A DNA stretch of 39,944 nt. Source: Martinezella tropici (lineage in GTDB: Bacteria; Pseudomonadota; Alphaproteobacteria; Rhizobiales; Rhizobiaceae). The notes beneath the pieces are model-generated. The model ran no database searches. It saw only the letters and a list, made by a program, of their open reading frames with translations, and had not been told where the DNA came from. Position 1 is the stretch's first letter. Each line of letters starts with the position of its first letter. Made by a program: the position numbers and the translations under genes. Location: NCBI RefSeq assembly GCF_003287875.1, contig NZ_QMKK01000036.1:1-39944 (forward strand), read 5' to 3'. Shown here piece by piece: positions 16,718 through 25,745 of the stretch.

Positions 16718-17149
16718 ATGAAGCTTCGTACCTTTTCTCTGGTCGCTCCCTCTCTTTTCGCCGCGCTTGCGCTTTCTGGTTGCTCGACGACGAGCGGCTT
16801 GGGGGGCGGCAAGAGCCTGTTCTCGTCTGCGAAGCCGCCAGCCTCCGCAACCTTCATCAATGCCCTTGATGGTGGCATTGTCGAGCGCACCGGCGTCAAG
16901 CTCAGCGACAACGACAAGCAGCGTGCGCTGGAAGCGGAATACCGGGCGCTTGAGACCTCACCTCTCGGCCAACCCGTGGCTTGGAAGGGCAGGGATGCCA
17001 GCGGCGAGGTCGTCCCTGCAGCACCTTACCAGGTCGGTTCGCAGAATTGTCGGCAATACACCCATACCGTTACCGTCGACGGCAAACCCACGATGGCAAG
17101 GGGCGCGGCCTGCCGCAATGACGACGGCACCTGGACGCCGCTCGAATAG
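16718..17149 (+). CDS. Surface-antigen-like lipoprotein (RT0821/Lpp0805 family)
   Basis: A 143-residue lipoprotein. The signal peptide (MKLRTFSLVAPSLFAALALS) ends in a lipobox with the lipidated residue Cys 22 (LSGCSTT). The mature part has the family pattern ATFINALDGGIVERTG and LSDNDKQRALEAEYRALE near the start, and a C-terminal CRQYTHTVTVDGKP followed by GAACRNDDGTW, with two Cys likely paired. Relatives of the 17-kDa surface antigen group are outer-membrane lipoproteins. It starts 90 bp after feuQ in the same direction, so it may be co-transcribed or controlled by the same envelope signals. Confidence 0.82.
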   Translation: MKLRTFSLVAPSLFAALALSGCSTTSGLGGGKSLFSSAKPPASATFINALDGGIVERTGVKLSDNDKQRALEAEYRALETSPLGQPVAWKGRDASGEVVPAAPYQVGSQNCRQYTHTVTVDGKPTMARGAACRNDDGTWTPLE

Positions 17150-17244
17150 GCGTCTGCACTGAAAGGCGCGGCCAAACGCCTCAAATCTTCGTCAGATGGC
17201 CTTTCCCGGTTGGAATAAGCGCCCCGTTAAAGTATTGGGCGTCT

Positions 17245-18387
17245 ATGCTGTTCTGGATTCTCGTGGCCGTTCTTACGGCGGTTGTCGGCGCTGTGCTCCT
17301 CTATCCCCTTCTCCGTGGTGCGAAGGAGGCGGAGGACCGTCGTTCCGGAGAGGCCGAAGTCTATCGCGATCAGCTCAGCGAACTGGACCGGGACCTTGCC
17401 GGCGGCCTCATCTCCGCGCAGGAGGCCGGCTATGCCCGCGCCGAAATCGGACGGCGTCTCATCGCTGTTGCCAAGGATGAGAAGACGATAGCGAAATCGC
17501 CTGCCCGTGGCAGCTATCGCCTTGCCCAGGCCTTCATCATCGTCCTTCTTCCGGCTGTAGGTCTCTGTCTCTATCTCGTCAATGGCGATCCCGGCCTGCC
17601 GGCGCAGCCGCTGGAAGCACGGCTCGAGAAGCCCGGAAACGATCTCGCCATCTCGATCGTCAAGATCGAGCAGCATCTGGCCAAGAACCCGGATGACGCC
17701 AAGGGCTGGGAGGTCCTGGCGCCGATCTATTTCAAGACCAATCGCATCGGCGATGCCGAGCTTGCCTATCGCAACCTCATTCGCCTGGAGGGGCCTAGTG
17801 CATCTCGCCTCGGCGATCTGGGCGAGGTGCTGGTCGTCAAGGCCAATGGCATTGTGACGGCGGAGGCGCGCGGCGTGCTGCAGCAATCGCTGGCGCTCGA
17901 TGCCGCCAATCCGCGCACGCTGTTCTATCTGGCGCTGGCGCTGGAGCAGGAAGGCAAGGCGGCCGATGCGAAGACCGCCTTTGAGGCATTGGCGAAACAA
18001 TCGCCGCCCGACGCACCCTGGCTTGCCGCGGTCAATGAGCATATCATCAAGAATGGCGGCCAGGCGATGGCATCCGCCAACGGCAATGCACCCGGCAATC
18101 CGACGGCGGAGGATGTCGCCGCGGCGAACGCGCTCAGCAGCGGCGATCGTCAGCAGATGATCCGCGGCATGGTCGATAGTCTCGATGCGAAGCTCAAGGA
18201 GGATCCGAAGAATTTCGAGGGCTGGATGCGGCTCATCCGCTCCTATGCGGTGCTGAATGATCGCGAGCGCGCGGCGGATGCATTGAAGCGCGGTCTCGCG
18301 GCCTTTCCGGCCGATGGAGGGGAAGGCCAGCAGCTTCTGGCGCTGGCGAAGGAATTGGGATTGCCGACGGAGGAGACGCAGCAATGA
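17245..18387 (+). CDS. cycH: Cytochrome c maturation protein CycH/CcmI
   Basis: An inner-membrane chaperone that presents apocytochrome c to the haem lyase complex. 380 residues: membrane segment 1 ([20 protein letters not shown], about 3-22), a cytoplasmic loop with [17 protein letters not shown], membrane segment 2 (about 94-113, [16 protein letters not shown]), then a periplasmic TPR-rich domain (about 135-380) with repeats such as [20 protein letters not shown] and [20 protein letters not shown]. It is the first gene of cycHJKL; its stop overlaps the cycJ start by 4 bases. Confidence 0.93.
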   Translation: MLFWILVAVLTAVVGAVLLYPLLRGAKEAEDRRSGEAEVYRDQLSELDRDLAGGLISAQEAGYARAEIGRRLIAVAKDEKTIAKSPARGSYRLAQAFIIVLLPAVGLCLYLVNGDPGLPAQPLEARLEKPGNDLAISIVKIEQHLAKNPDDAKGWEVLAPIYFKTNRIGDAELAYRNLIRLEGPSASRLGDLGEVLVVKANGIVTAEARGVLQQSLALDAANPRTLFYLALALEQEGKAADAKTAFEALAKQSPPDAPWLAAVNEHIIKNGGQAMASANGNAPGNPTAEDVAAANALSSGDRQQMIRGMVDSLDAKLKEDPKNFEGWMRLIRSYAVLNDRERAADALKRGLAAFPADGGEGQQLLALAKELGLPTEETQQ

Positions 18388-18833
18388 CCCGCAAGCAGAA
18401 ACGTCTTGCTGTGATTGCCGGCGGCATGGGCTTCATCGCCGCCGCCGTGCTGCTCGTGCTGTTCGCCTTCAGCCAGTCGGTCGCCTATTTCTATATGCCG
18501 ACGGATCTCGCCAAGACACCGGTCAATGCCGGGACGCTGATCCGCCTCGGCGGGCTTGTCGGCGAGGGATCGATCGTGCGCGGTCAAGGTACGCAAGTGC
18601 AGTTCTCCGTCACCGACGGTACCGACACGATCAAGGTCAAGTACGACGGCATTCTGCCGGACCTGTTTCGCGAAGGGCAGGGCGTCGTCACCGAAGGCAA
18701 GTTCGAGCCGGGCAGCGACGTTTTCGTCGCCGATAGCGTGCTCGCCAAGCATGATGAGCGCTATATGCCGAAGCAGGTCGCCGATAAGCTGAAGGCCGAT
18801 GGCGTCTGGAAGGGCGAGGAGGCCACCCGATGA
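18384..18833 (+). CDS. cycJ: Haem chaperone CycJ/CcmE
   Basis: CcmE binds haem covalently in the periplasm and hands it to the CcmF/H lyase. 149 residues with an N-terminal anchor (about 7-29) and an OB-fold domain. The haem-binding His 123 is present in [11 protein letters not shown]. The motifs [12 protein letters not shown] and [18 protein letters not shown] are family hallmarks. Overlaps of 4 bases at both ends tie it tightly to cycH and cycK. Confidence 0.95.
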   Translation: MTRKQKRLAVIAGGMGFIAAAVLLVLFAFSQSVAYFYMPTDLAKTPVNAGTLIRLGGLVGEGSIVRGQGTQVQFSVTDGTDTIKVKYDGILPDLFREGQGVVTEGKFEPGSDVFVADSVLAKHDERYMPKQVADKLKADGVWKGEEATR

Positions 18834-20818
18834 TCATCGAGCTCGGACATTATGCTCTCGTGCTGGCGCTTGCGACGGCGCTCATCGTCTCCATCCTTCC
18901 TGTGATCGGCGCCAAGCGCGGCGACGTGTCGATGATGGATATCGCCCCGGTCGGCGCGATCCTCATGTTCCTGCTGGTCGCTTTTTCCTTCGGCGTGCTG
19001 ACCTACGCCTATGTCGCCTCCGATTTCTCGGTGCTCAACGTTTGGGCCAACTCCCATTCGCTGATGCCGCTGATCTTCAAGATCTCCGGCGTCTGGGGCA
19101 ATCACGAGGGATCGATGATGCTCTGGCTGCTGATCCTGGCGCTGTTCAGCGCGTTCGTTGCCCTGTTCGGGCGCAATCTGCCCGATGTGCTGCGCGCCAA
19201 TGTGCTCGCCGTGCAATCGTGGATCTCCTCGGCCTTTCTGGTCTTTATCCTGCTCACCTCCAATCCCTTCATTCGGCTCAATCCGGCACCGGCTGAGGGC
19301 AAGGATCTCAATCCAGTGCTGCAGGATATCGGTCTGGCGATCCATCCACCCTTGCTCTATCTCGGCTACGTCGGCTTTTCCGTCTGCTTCTCTTTCGCCG
19401 TCGCGGCATTGCTGGAAGGCCGCATCGACGCCGCCTGGGCGCGCTGGGTCCGCCCCTGGACGCTCGCTGCCTGGAGCTTCCTGACGCTCGGCATCGCCAT
19501 GGGCTCCTACTGGGCCTATTACGAGCTCGGCTGGGGCGGCTGGTGGTTCTGGGATCCGGTGGAAAACGCCTCTTTCATGCCCTGGCTTGCCGGCACGGCG
19601 CTGCTGCATTCGGCGCTGGTCATGGAAAAGCGCGACGCCCTGAAGATCTGGACCGTGCTGCTGGCGATCCTCACCTTCTCGTTGTCGCTCCTCGGCACCT
19701 TCCTCGTGCGGTCCGGCGTGCTGACCTCGGTCCATTCCTTCGCCAGCGATCCGACGCGCGGCATTTTCATTCTCTGCATTCTGCTGATCTTCATCGGCGG
19801 GGCCTTGTCGCTCTTCGCTTTCCGAGCGCCGAAACTTGCCGCCGGCGGATTGTTTGCGCCGATCTCGCGCGAGGGCGCACTGGTGCTGAACAACCTCATC
19901 CTGACGGTCGCCTGCGGTACGGTGCTGACGGGCACGCTCTATCCACTAGCGCTCGAAACGCTGACCGGCGACAAGATCTCTGTCGGTCCGCCCTTCTTCA
20001 ATATGACATTCGGATTGCTGATGACGCCGATCCTCATTGCCGTGCCGTTCGGCCCGTTGCTGGCCTGGAAGCGCGGCGACCTGCTCGGCGCATTGCAGCG
20101 GCTCTATGTCGTGGCAGGATTGGCCTTCATCGCCGGACTGGTTCTGTTTTACATCAGGCATGGCGGCCCGGTCCTGGCCGTCCTCGGCCTTGCCGCCGGC
20201 TTCTTCCTGATCTTCGGCGCCTTGGCCGATCTCTGGTATCGTGCCGGCGTCGGCAAGGTAGCTGCGAATGTGGCCTGGCGGCGCCTCAGCGGGCTGCCGC
20301 GTTCGGCTTTCGGGACCGCGCTGGCTCATGCGGGACTCGGTGTCTCCGTGCTTGGCATCATTGCGGTGACGACCTTCGAGGGCGAGAACATCACCAGCAT
20401 GAAACCGGGTGAGACCGCCGAGCTCGGCGGTTACAGCCTTCGCTTCGAAGGCGTGCAGCCCGGTGTCGGTCCCAATTTCACCGAGGATCGTGCCCGCTTC
20501 ACCGTCAGCCGTGGCGGGGTTGCCTTTGCGGAAATGTCCTCCGCCAAACGCGTCTTTACTGCAAGCCGTACGGCCACCACGGAGTCCGGCATTCTGACCC
20601 TTGGGCTCAGCCAGCTTTATGTATCGGTCGGCGATGCCAGCAAGGATGGCGGCATGGTCGTGCGCATCTGGTGGAAACCGTTCATTCTCTGCATCTGGTT
20701 GGGCGCGCTCGTCATGGCCATCGGCGGCTTCGTGTCGCTCAGCGACCGCCGCCTGCGCGTCGGGGCACCGAGCCGCAAGGCGAAACCGGTTCGCCCTGCC
20801 ATGGAGCCGGCCGAATGA
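18830..20818 (+). CDS. cycK: Haem lyase CycK/CcmF
   Basis: A large polytopic membrane protein (662 residues, well over ten hydrophobic segments) that attaches haem to CxxCH apocytochromes together with CcmH and CcmI. The diagnostic WWD signature is present ([17 protein letters not shown]), and further conserved blocks include [14 protein letters not shown] sequence ([13 protein letters not shown]) and [11 protein letters not shown]. The C-terminal part carries the usual periplasmic loop and a last membrane segment ([18 protein letters not shown]). Start overlaps cycJ by 4 bases. It is followed by a 212-bp gap holding an intergenic repeat before cycL. Confidence 0.95.
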   Translation: MIIELGHYALVLALATALIVSILPVIGAKRGDVSMMDIAPVGAILMFLLVAFSFGVLTYAYVASDFSVLNVWANSHSLMPLIFKISGVWGNHEGSMMLWLLILALFSAFVALFGRNLPDVLRANVLAVQSWISSAFLVFILLTSNPFIRLNPAPAEGKDLNPVLQDIGLAIHPPLLYLGYVGFSVCFSFAVAALLEGRIDAAWARWVRPWTLAAWSFLTLGIAMGSYWAYYELGWGGWWFWDPVENASFMPWLAGTALLHSALVMEKRDALKIWTVLLAILTFSLSLLGTFLVRSGVLTSVHSFASDPTRGIFILCILLIFIGGALSLFAFRAPKLAAGGLFAPISREGALVLNNLILTVACGTVLTGTLYPLALETLTGDKISVGPPFFNMTFGLLMTPILIAVPFGPLLAWKRGDLLGALQRLYVVAGLAFIAGLVLFYIRHGGPVLAVLGLAAGFFLIFGALADLWYRAGVGKVAANVAWRRLSGLPRSAFGTALAHAGLGVSVLGIIAVTTFEGENITSMKPGETAELGGYSLRFEGVQPGVGPNFTEDRARFTVSRGGVAFAEMSSAKRVFTASRTATTESGILTLGLSQLYVSVGDASKDGGMVVRIWWKPFILCIWLGALVMAIGGFVSLSDRRLRVGAPSRKAKPVRPAMEPAE

Positions 20819-20833
20819 CAGGTTTAATTGTCA

Positions 20834-20989
20834 CCCCCTCATCCGCCCCTGCGGGGCCCCTTCTCCCCGAGGGGAGAAGGGGAGATTGTCGCTGTGATGC
20901 CGGTATCGAACAAAGGCCGGTCAACCAAGACTGCGGCGGTTTTCCCTTCTCCCCTCGGGGAGAAGGTGCCCGAAGGGCGGATGAGGGGG
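20834..20989. repeat. Paired inverted palindromic repeat between cycK and cycL
   Basis: Two inverted copies of a unit of about 46 bp. The left unit (20834-20881) starts CCCCCTCATCCGCCC, and the right unit (20944-20989) ends with the reverse complement, GGGCGGATGAGGGGG. Each contains the perfect palindrome core CTTCTCCCCGAGGGGAGAAG (or its inverse). They are separated by about 62 bp. This is a familiar interspersed unit in rhizobial genomes. It lies inside the cycHJKL operon and could fold into a large stem-loop in the mRNA. Confidence 0.85.
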
Positions 20990-21030
20990 TATTCCGCGTC
21001 AAGAATAGCGGGGCGGGGAAGAAGGTAGCG

Positions 21031-21486
21031 GTGTTCGCCCGCCTGCTTATGCTGCTGGCATTGCTCTTTGCCGCAGCCCCCGCCTTCGCCGTCAATCCCG
21101 ATGAGGTTCTGTCCGATCCGGCTCTGGAGGCGCGGGCGCGCACGATTTCGGCCGAACTGCGCTGCATGGTCTGCCAGAACCAGTCCATCGATGATTCCAA
21201 TGCCGATCTTGCCCGCGACCTGCGCCTGCTGGTGCGCAAGCGCCTTGCCGGCGGCGATACGGATCGGCAGGTGCTCGACTACATCGTTTCCCGCTACGGC
21301 GAGTTCGTGCTGCTCAAGCCGCGCTTGAGCGAAAAGACCTATATACTCTGGGGCGCGCCGATCCTGCTCTTCATTGTCGGCGGATTGGCCTTGGTCGTCT
21401 ATGCGCGCCGTCGCGCCGGCAAGCCCACCGGCAAGCCTCTGAGCGACGAGGAAGAGGCGCAATTGAACGAGATCCTGGAAAAGTGA
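21031..21486 (+). CDS. cycL: Cytochrome c maturation protein CycL/CcmH
   Basis: A membrane-anchored thiol-redox protein that reduces the apocytochrome CxxCH motif and works with CcmF. 151 residues: signal peptide ([20 protein letters not shown]), a CcmH domain with the redox pair in [11 protein letters not shown] and the block [23 protein letters not shown], and a C-terminal membrane segment (about 105-124). GTG 21031 is chosen because it gives a proper signal peptide and has GAAGAAGG 5 nt upstream; ATG 21049 would cut the basic N-terminus. The frame is open into the repeat upstream, but that is not coding. In most relatives cycL follows cycK closely; here the repeat intervenes. Confidence 0.9.
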   Translation: MFARLLMLLALLFAAAPAFAVNPDEVLSDPALEARARTISAELRCMVCQNQSIDDSNADLARDLRLLVRKRLAGGDTDRQVLDYIVSRYGEFVLLKPRLSEKTYILWGAPILLFIVGGLALVVYARRRAGKPTGKPLSDEEEAQLNEILEK

Positions 21487-21491
21487 CGTCG

Positions 21492-21526
21492 CCGTCATTC
21501 TTCACCTCCCGTCATTCCTTCACCTC
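21492..21526 (+). repeat. Tandem direct repeat upstream of degP
   Basis: Two adjacent copies of CCGTCATTC(C)TTCACCTC, at 21492-21508 and 21509-21526, differ only by one inserted C. They lie about 145 bp before the degP start and just after cycL. Direct repeats with a period of about 17 bp could be tandem sites for a DNA-binding protein; OmpR-type regulators favour direct repeats. Slippage duplication without function is also possible. Confidence 0.5.
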
Positions 21527-21669
21527 ATTGCCACCACTTCTTTACATTACGAATTTTTCATGGGGCGGACAGTTCGCCGTAAGGTGTCGCGCCCTATATA
21601 CTTATCACTACGAACCAAAGCCGGTTTCGCCGGCGCAAATCCGACGAGAAAAGAAAAGGTAACTTGCAT

Positions 21670-23220
21670 ATGTTCAGGAATATCAAGGACAGCCTGTCCC
21701 GCAGCACCGCTATGAAGGCCTCGGTCGTCGCCGGCCTCGCTGTTGCTGCTCTGGCCACGGGTGTTCCGGCCGAAGTCAGCCGTTCCTATGCCGATGCCGT
21801 CAATGTTCAGGCGCCGCAGGTTCCGAGCTTCGCCAATGTGGTCGATGCCGTGTCGCCGGCCGTCGTCTCGGTTCGCGTCGAATCCCGCGTCAATGCGGCT
21901 GCGGATGAAGACGACTCCTTCGGTCTCGGCCGTGGCTTCGATGACCTTCCGGATGATCACCCGCTGAAGAAGTTCTTCCGCCAGTTCGAGCAGCAGCAGG
22001 GCCGCGGCCAGCGTGGCCAGAACCAGCAGAAGAATTCCGATGACAAGGGCCATCTGCGTCCGGTCGCTCAAGGATCGGGCTTCTTCGTCTCGGAAGATGG
22101 CTATATCGTCACCAACAACCACGTCGTTTCCGATGGCGCCGCCTTCGTCGTCGTTCTCAATGACGGCACCGAGCTTGACGCCAAGCTCGTCGGCAAGGAT
22201 AGCCGCACCGATCTCGCGGTCCTGAAGGTCGATCCCAAGGGCAAGAAGTTCACCTATGTCGGCTGGGCGGACGACGCCAAGGTCCGCGTCGGTGATTGGG
22301 TCGTTGCCGTCGGCAATCCGTTCGGCCTCGGCGGCACCGTCACCGCGGGTATCGTATCGGCGCGCGGCCGCGACATTCATTCCGGTCCCTACGACGATTA
22401 CATCCAGATCGATGCACCGGTGAACAAGGGCAACTCCGGTGGTCCGACCTTCAACCTCAACGGCCAGGTGGTCGGCATCAACACTGCCATCTTCTCGCAG
22501 TCGGGCGGCAGTGTCGGCATCGCCTTCGCAATTCCGGCGACGACCGCCAAGGATGTCGTCGCCGACCTGATCAAGACCGGCACGGTTTCGCGCGGCTGGC
22601 TCGGCGTACAGATCCAGCCCGTCACCAAGGATATCGCCGAATCCCTCGGCCTTTCCGAAGCGAGCGGTGCCCTCGTGGTCTCCCCGCAGGATGGTTCGCC
22701 GGGCCAGAAGGCCGGCATCAAGAATGGCGACGTCGTCACCGCCGTCAATGGCGAGCCGGTCAAGGATCCGCGCGATCTTGCTCGCCGTATCGGTGCGATG
22801 CAGCCGGGCTCCAAGGTCGACGTTTCGATCTGGCGCGCTGGCAAGTCGCAGTCGGTCACGGTCGAGCTCGGCACGCTGCCGGCCGATCAGAACCAGGCCT
22901 CCAGCGATGACTCGCAGCCGAGCCAGCCGCAGCAGCCGTCCTCTGAAAAGGCGCTCGCGGATCTCGGCCTCACCGTCGGCCCGTCCGATGATGGCAAGGG
23001 CGTCGCGATCACCGGCGTCGATCCCGATTCCGATGCCGCCGACAAGGGCGTGAAGGAAGGCGAGAAGATCACCTCGGTCAACAACCAGCAGGTCTCGAGC
23101 GCCGGCGACATCGTCAAGGTCATCGAACAGGCAAAGAAGGACGGTCGCACACGCGCCCTGTTCCAGATCCAGTCTGGTGACGGCAGCCGCTTCGTTGCTC
23201 TGCCGATCAACGCCGGCTGA
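21670..23220 (+). CDS. degP: Periplasmic serine protease DegP/HtrA
   Basis: A periplasmic protease and chaperone for misfolded envelope proteins, 516 residues. Export signal at the N-terminus (about 15-40), a trypsin-like domain with the triad His 151 (TNNHVV), Asp 181 (RTDLAVL) and Ser 256 (GNSGGP), and two PDZ domains (about 275-370 and 420-510) joined by a Gln/Ser-rich linker (SSDDSQPSQPQQPSS). A Gln-rich LA-loop segment (FEQQQGRGQRGQNQQK) is also present. ATG 21670 is used; TTG 21664, six bases upstream, is better spaced from AAAAGG and may be the true start. It lies between cycL and a two-component pair, an arrangement that suggests an envelope-stress role. Confidence 0.93.
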   Translation: MFRNIKDSLSRSTAMKASVVAGLAVAALATGVPAEVSRSYADAVNVQAPQVPSFANVVDAVSPAVVSVRVESRVNAAADEDDSFGLGRGFDDLPDDHPLKKFFRQFEQQQGRGQRGQNQQKNSDDKGHLRPVAQGSGFFVSEDGYIVTNNHVVSDGAAFVVVLNDGTELDAKLVGKDSRTDLAVLKVDPKGKKFTYVGWADDAKVRVGDWVVAVGNPFGLGGTVTAGIVSARGRDIHSGPYDDYIQIDAPVNKGNSGGPTFNLNGQVVGINTAIFSQSGGSVGIAFAIPATTAKDVVADLIKTGTVSRGWLGVQIQPVTKDIAESLGLSEASGALVVSPQDGSPGQKAGIKNGDVVTAVNGEPVKDPRDLARRIGAMQPGSKVDVSIWRAGKSQSVTVELGTLPADQNQASSDDSQPSQPQQPSSEKALADLGLTVGPSDDGKGVAITGVDPDSDAADKGVKEGEKITSVNNQQVSSAGDIVKVIEQAKKDGRTRALFQIQSGDGSRFVALPINAG

Positions 23221-23246
23221 TCCCTTCAGCGTGTGAATGCATTCAG

Positions 23247-23285
23247 GAAGCCGCGCAGGCCACGGCTTGCGCGGCTTCTTCTTTA
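23247..23285 (+). terminator. Intrinsic terminator of degP
   Basis: GAAGCCGCGCA (23247-23257) pairs perfectly with TGCGCGGCTTC (23268-23278) around a 10-nt loop, followed by TTCTTT. It lies 27 bp after the degP stop. Confidence 0.85.
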
Positions 23286-23286
23286 G

Positions 23287-23383
23287 AGCCATTCTGGGAA
23301 AAGTGCTGAGCGGTTTTCCTGGAATGGCGCGAAAACAAAGCGATAGGGCGGTTGCGAGATTCCGTGAAAAACTGAACCGCTCC
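23287..23383. repeat. Rhizobial intergenic palindromic repeat (degP-regulator gap)
   Basis: Two nested imperfect inverted repeats: CCATTCTGGGAAAA with TTTTCCTGGAATGG, and GGGCGGTT with AACCGCTCC. The sequence between (GATTCCGTGAAAAACTGAAC near the end) is one I know as a frequent interspersed element in Rhizobium genomes. It is non-coding, lying between the degP terminator and the next regulator gene. Confidence 0.7.
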
Positions 23384-23502
23384 AGGACGTTCAATAAGGC
23401 TGGTTCCAAGGCAGGTGCAAGATGACAACCACTGGCCAACACGCCATGAATTCTTCCGATTCTGGTTGTGCCGAGACACCCTCGGCGGGTAATGTCGCCC
23501 AC

Positions 23503-24180
23503 ATGAAGATTCTCATCATCGAAGACGATCTCGAGGCGGCGGCCTATCTCACCAAGGCGTTTCGCGAGGCCGGCATCATTGCCGATCACGCAAGCGATGG
23601 GGAGAGTGGTCTCTTCATGGCCACTGAGAACACTTACGATGTCGCCATCATTGACCGCATGCTGCCGCGCCGCGACGGATTGTCCGTTATCAGCGAGCTG
23701 CGCCGCAAGGGTGTGCATACGCCGGTTCTGATCCTTTCCGCGCTCGGCCAGGTCGACGATCGCGTCACGGGCCTGCGCGCGGGCGGTGACGATTATCTGC
23801 CGAAGCCCTACGCCTTCAGCGAACTTCTGGCGCGCGTCGAAGTGCTTGGCCGCCGCAAGGGAACGCCGGAGCAGGATGTCCTTTATCGCGTCGGCGATCT
23901 GGAACTGGACAGGCTTTCGCATGAGGTGCGCCGCGGCGGCAAGGAAATCCTGCTGCAGCCGCGCGAATTCCGCCTGTTGGAATATCTGATGAAGAATGCC
24001 GGCCAGGTCGTCACCCGCACCATGCTGCTCGAGAATGTCTGGGATTATCATTTCGATCCGCAGACGAACGTCATCGACGTCCATGTTTCGCGCCTGCGCT
24101 CCAAGATCGAGAAGGATTTCAGTCAGCCTCTGCTGAAGACGATCCGTGGCGCCGGATACATGATCAAGGACGAGGGATGA
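23503..24180 (+). CDS. OmpR-family response regulator
   Basis: A 225-residue DNA-binding response regulator. Receiver domain with acidic pair ED at 7-8, phospho-acceptor Asp 51 (IIDRMLPRRDG) and the Lys of YLPKPYAF; then a winged-helix domain (QPREFRLLEYLMKNAGQVV, with VSRLRSKIEKD and TIRGAGYMI). ATG 23503 gives the standard MKILIIEDD start; the 27 codons upstream in the same frame are polar and lack family features. It overlaps its kinase by 4 bases. Target genes are unknown; the neighbouring degP is an obvious candidate. The same pair follows degP in S. meliloti as I remember it. Confidence 0.9.
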   Translation: MKILIIEDDLEAAAYLTKAFREAGIIADHASDGESGLFMATENTYDVAIIDRMLPRRDGLSVISELRRKGVHTPVLILSALGQVDDRVTGLRAGGDDYLPKPYAFSELLARVEVLGRRKGTPEQDVLYRVGDLELDRLSHEVRRGGKEILLQPREFRLLEYLMKNAGQVVTRTMLLENVWDYHFDPQTNVIDVHVSRLRSKIEKDFSQPLLKTIRGAGYMIKDEG

Positions 24181-25592
24181 GTCGCTTCCGCGTCCTCTTC
24201 AAGTCCACCGCAGTCCGCCTTTCCGCCCTCTACATCCTGCTTTTTTCTCTCTGTGCCGCGACGCTGGTCTTCTATGTCACGGCCATGTCCGAACGGCTGT
24301 TGACGGGGCAGATCCGCGATGCAGTCCAGCAGGAAGTCAATCAGGTCAAGCGTGCCTACGACATCGGCGGTCTGAACCTGCTTCTGCGCACCATGGAGCG
24401 CCGCGCCCGCCAGCCGGGAGCTAATCTCTATGTCATTGCCGGTCCTTCCGGCGATATCCTGGCCGGCAACGTCGCTTCCGTGCAGCCCGGCGTGCTCGGC
24501 CAGGCCGGCTGGACGGAGCTGCCTTTCGTCTACGAGCGCTATACGGATGCTTCCAACGATCCGGAGCGGCGCCATCTGGCGATCGCCAATATCTTCATCC
24601 TCGACAATGGCTTGCGCATCCTGATCGGCCGTGATCTCGGCGAGCCGGAGCGCTTCCGTGTGCTGGTGCGCCAGGCGCTGATGCTGGCGCTTGCGATCAT
24701 GGGTCTCGGTGCGCTGGTCATCTGGTTCGGTATCGGCCGCAACGCGCTGAAGCGCATCGACCGGATGACGGACGCCAGCCGCAAGATCATGGCTGGCGAC
24801 CTTTCCCAGCGCCTGCCGGTCGGCGGCTCCGGCGATGAGTTCGACCGCATGTCGGAATCGCTGAATGCGATGCTCGAGCGCATCGAGAAACTGAACGAAG
24901 GGTTGCGACAGGTCTCCGACAATATCGCGCATGATCTCAAGACCCCGCTCACGCGCCTGCGCAACAAGGCCGCCGATGCGCTCGACAATGCCGATAGCGA
25001 GGGTCGTCGCGTCGCTCTTGAGGGCATCATCGGCGAGTCCGATCAGCTGATCCGCACCTTCAATGCACTCCTGATGATTTCCCGCGTCGAGGCGGGATCG
25101 GTGGCCGCTGAAATGACCGATGTCGATCTTTCCTCCATCGTCGCCGATACGGCCGAACTCTATGAGCCGGTTGCCGAAGAGGCTGGCCTGGCGCTGACGG
25201 CGGATATCGAGCCCGATGTCGAGGTGCAGGGCAATCGCGAGCTGATCGGCCAGGCGCTTTTCAACCTCATCGACAATGCCCTCAAATACGCTTCGGGCTG
25301 CAACGGCAAGCAGGCGATAACCTTCAGGCTGGCACGCACGCCCGATGCGGTGACGCTCGCCGTCGCAGACCATGGGCCTGGTATTCCCGTCCATCAGCGC
25401 GCTGATGTGGTCAAGCGTTTCTTCCGCCTGGACGAAAGCCGTTCCAAGCCGGGAACCGGTCTTGGCCTCGCTCTGGTCGAGGCGGTCATGGAGCTGCATG
25501 GCGGCCGGCTGGAGCTTTCCGATACCGATCCTGACAATCCCGATGCCAAGGGATTAACGGTCACCATGATCTTCCCCATGCAGAAACAATAG
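24177..25592 (+). CDS. Sensor histidine kinase, partner of the preceding regulator
   Basis: A 471-residue inner-membrane kinase. Membrane segments at about 16-36 and 166-187 flank a periplasmic domain of about 130 residues. A HAMP domain (about 188-240) is followed by HisKA with His 252 (SDNIAHDLKTPLTRLRN) and an HATPase domain with N box (LIDNALKYASG), G1 (DHGPGI) and G2 (GTGLGLAL). The overall build is like the metal- and envelope-stress sensors of the CusS/QseC type, but the signal is unknown. It overlaps the regulator by ATGA and ends before an intergenic repeat. Confidence 0.9.
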   Translation: MSRFRVLFKSTAVRLSALYILLFSLCAATLVFYVTAMSERLLTGQIRDAVQQEVNQVKRAYDIGGLNLLLRTMERRARQPGANLYVIAGPSGDILAGNVASVQPGVLGQAGWTELPFVYERYTDASNDPERRHLAIANIFILDNGLRILIGRDLGEPERFRVLVRQALMLALAIMGLGALVIWFGIGRNALKRIDRMTDASRKIMAGDLSQRLPVGGSGDEFDRMSESLNAMLERIEKLNEGLRQVSDNIAHDLKTPLTRLRNKAADALDNADSEGRRVALEGIIGESDQLIRTFNALLMISRVEAGSVAAEMTDVDLSSIVADTAELYEPVAEEAGLALTADIEPDVEVQGNRELIGQALFNLIDNALKYASGCNGKQAITFRLARTPDAVTLAVADHGPGIPVHQRADVVKRFFRLDESRSKPGTGLGLALVEAVMELHGGRLELSDTDPDNPDAKGLTVTMIFPMQKQ

Positions 25593-25615
25593 GTTAATCC
25601 TGCACTGGAGCCGGA

Positions 25616-25720
25616 CGATTTTAGGTCGAAACGACCTCAAATCTGGATCCGCTCTAGCATAAAAGAAGTAGAGCATGATGTTGTCCGAAATCCCCTGACA
25701 TTTTTCGGCATCATGCTCTA
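25616..25720. repeat. Rhizobial intergenic palindromic repeat upstream of glnE
   Basis: Two palindromes in tandem. The first is AGGTCG-AAA-CGACCT with flanking GATTT and AAATC (about 25616-25643). The second has arms TAGAGCATGATG (25669-25680) and CATCATGCTCTA (25709-25720), with inner arms CCGAAA and TTTCGG. The pattern matches a common interspersed repeat of Rhizobium genomes. It ends 25 bp before the glnE start codon, so it forms part of the glnE leader. Confidence 0.8.
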
Positions 25721-25745
25721 TCCGCTTGCTGTTGGGGAGAGCTGC

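Noticed and set aside
17227..18384. 385-codon open frame antisense to cycH
   Set aside because: cycH has membrane segments and TPR pattern and fits the operon; the antisense frame has no recognisable features.
20834..20989. CRISPR-like repeat array
   Set aside because: Only two inverted, self-palindromic units with one spacer; this is an interspersed palindromic element.
20671..21030. Longer cycL reading frame starting inside cycK
   Set aside because: It runs through the palindromic repeat; GTG 21031 gives a proper signal peptide and ribosome site.
21547..24084. 845-codon open frame on the minus strand
   Set aside because: Antisense to degP and the regulator gene, both with clear motifs; typical GC-rich mirror frame.
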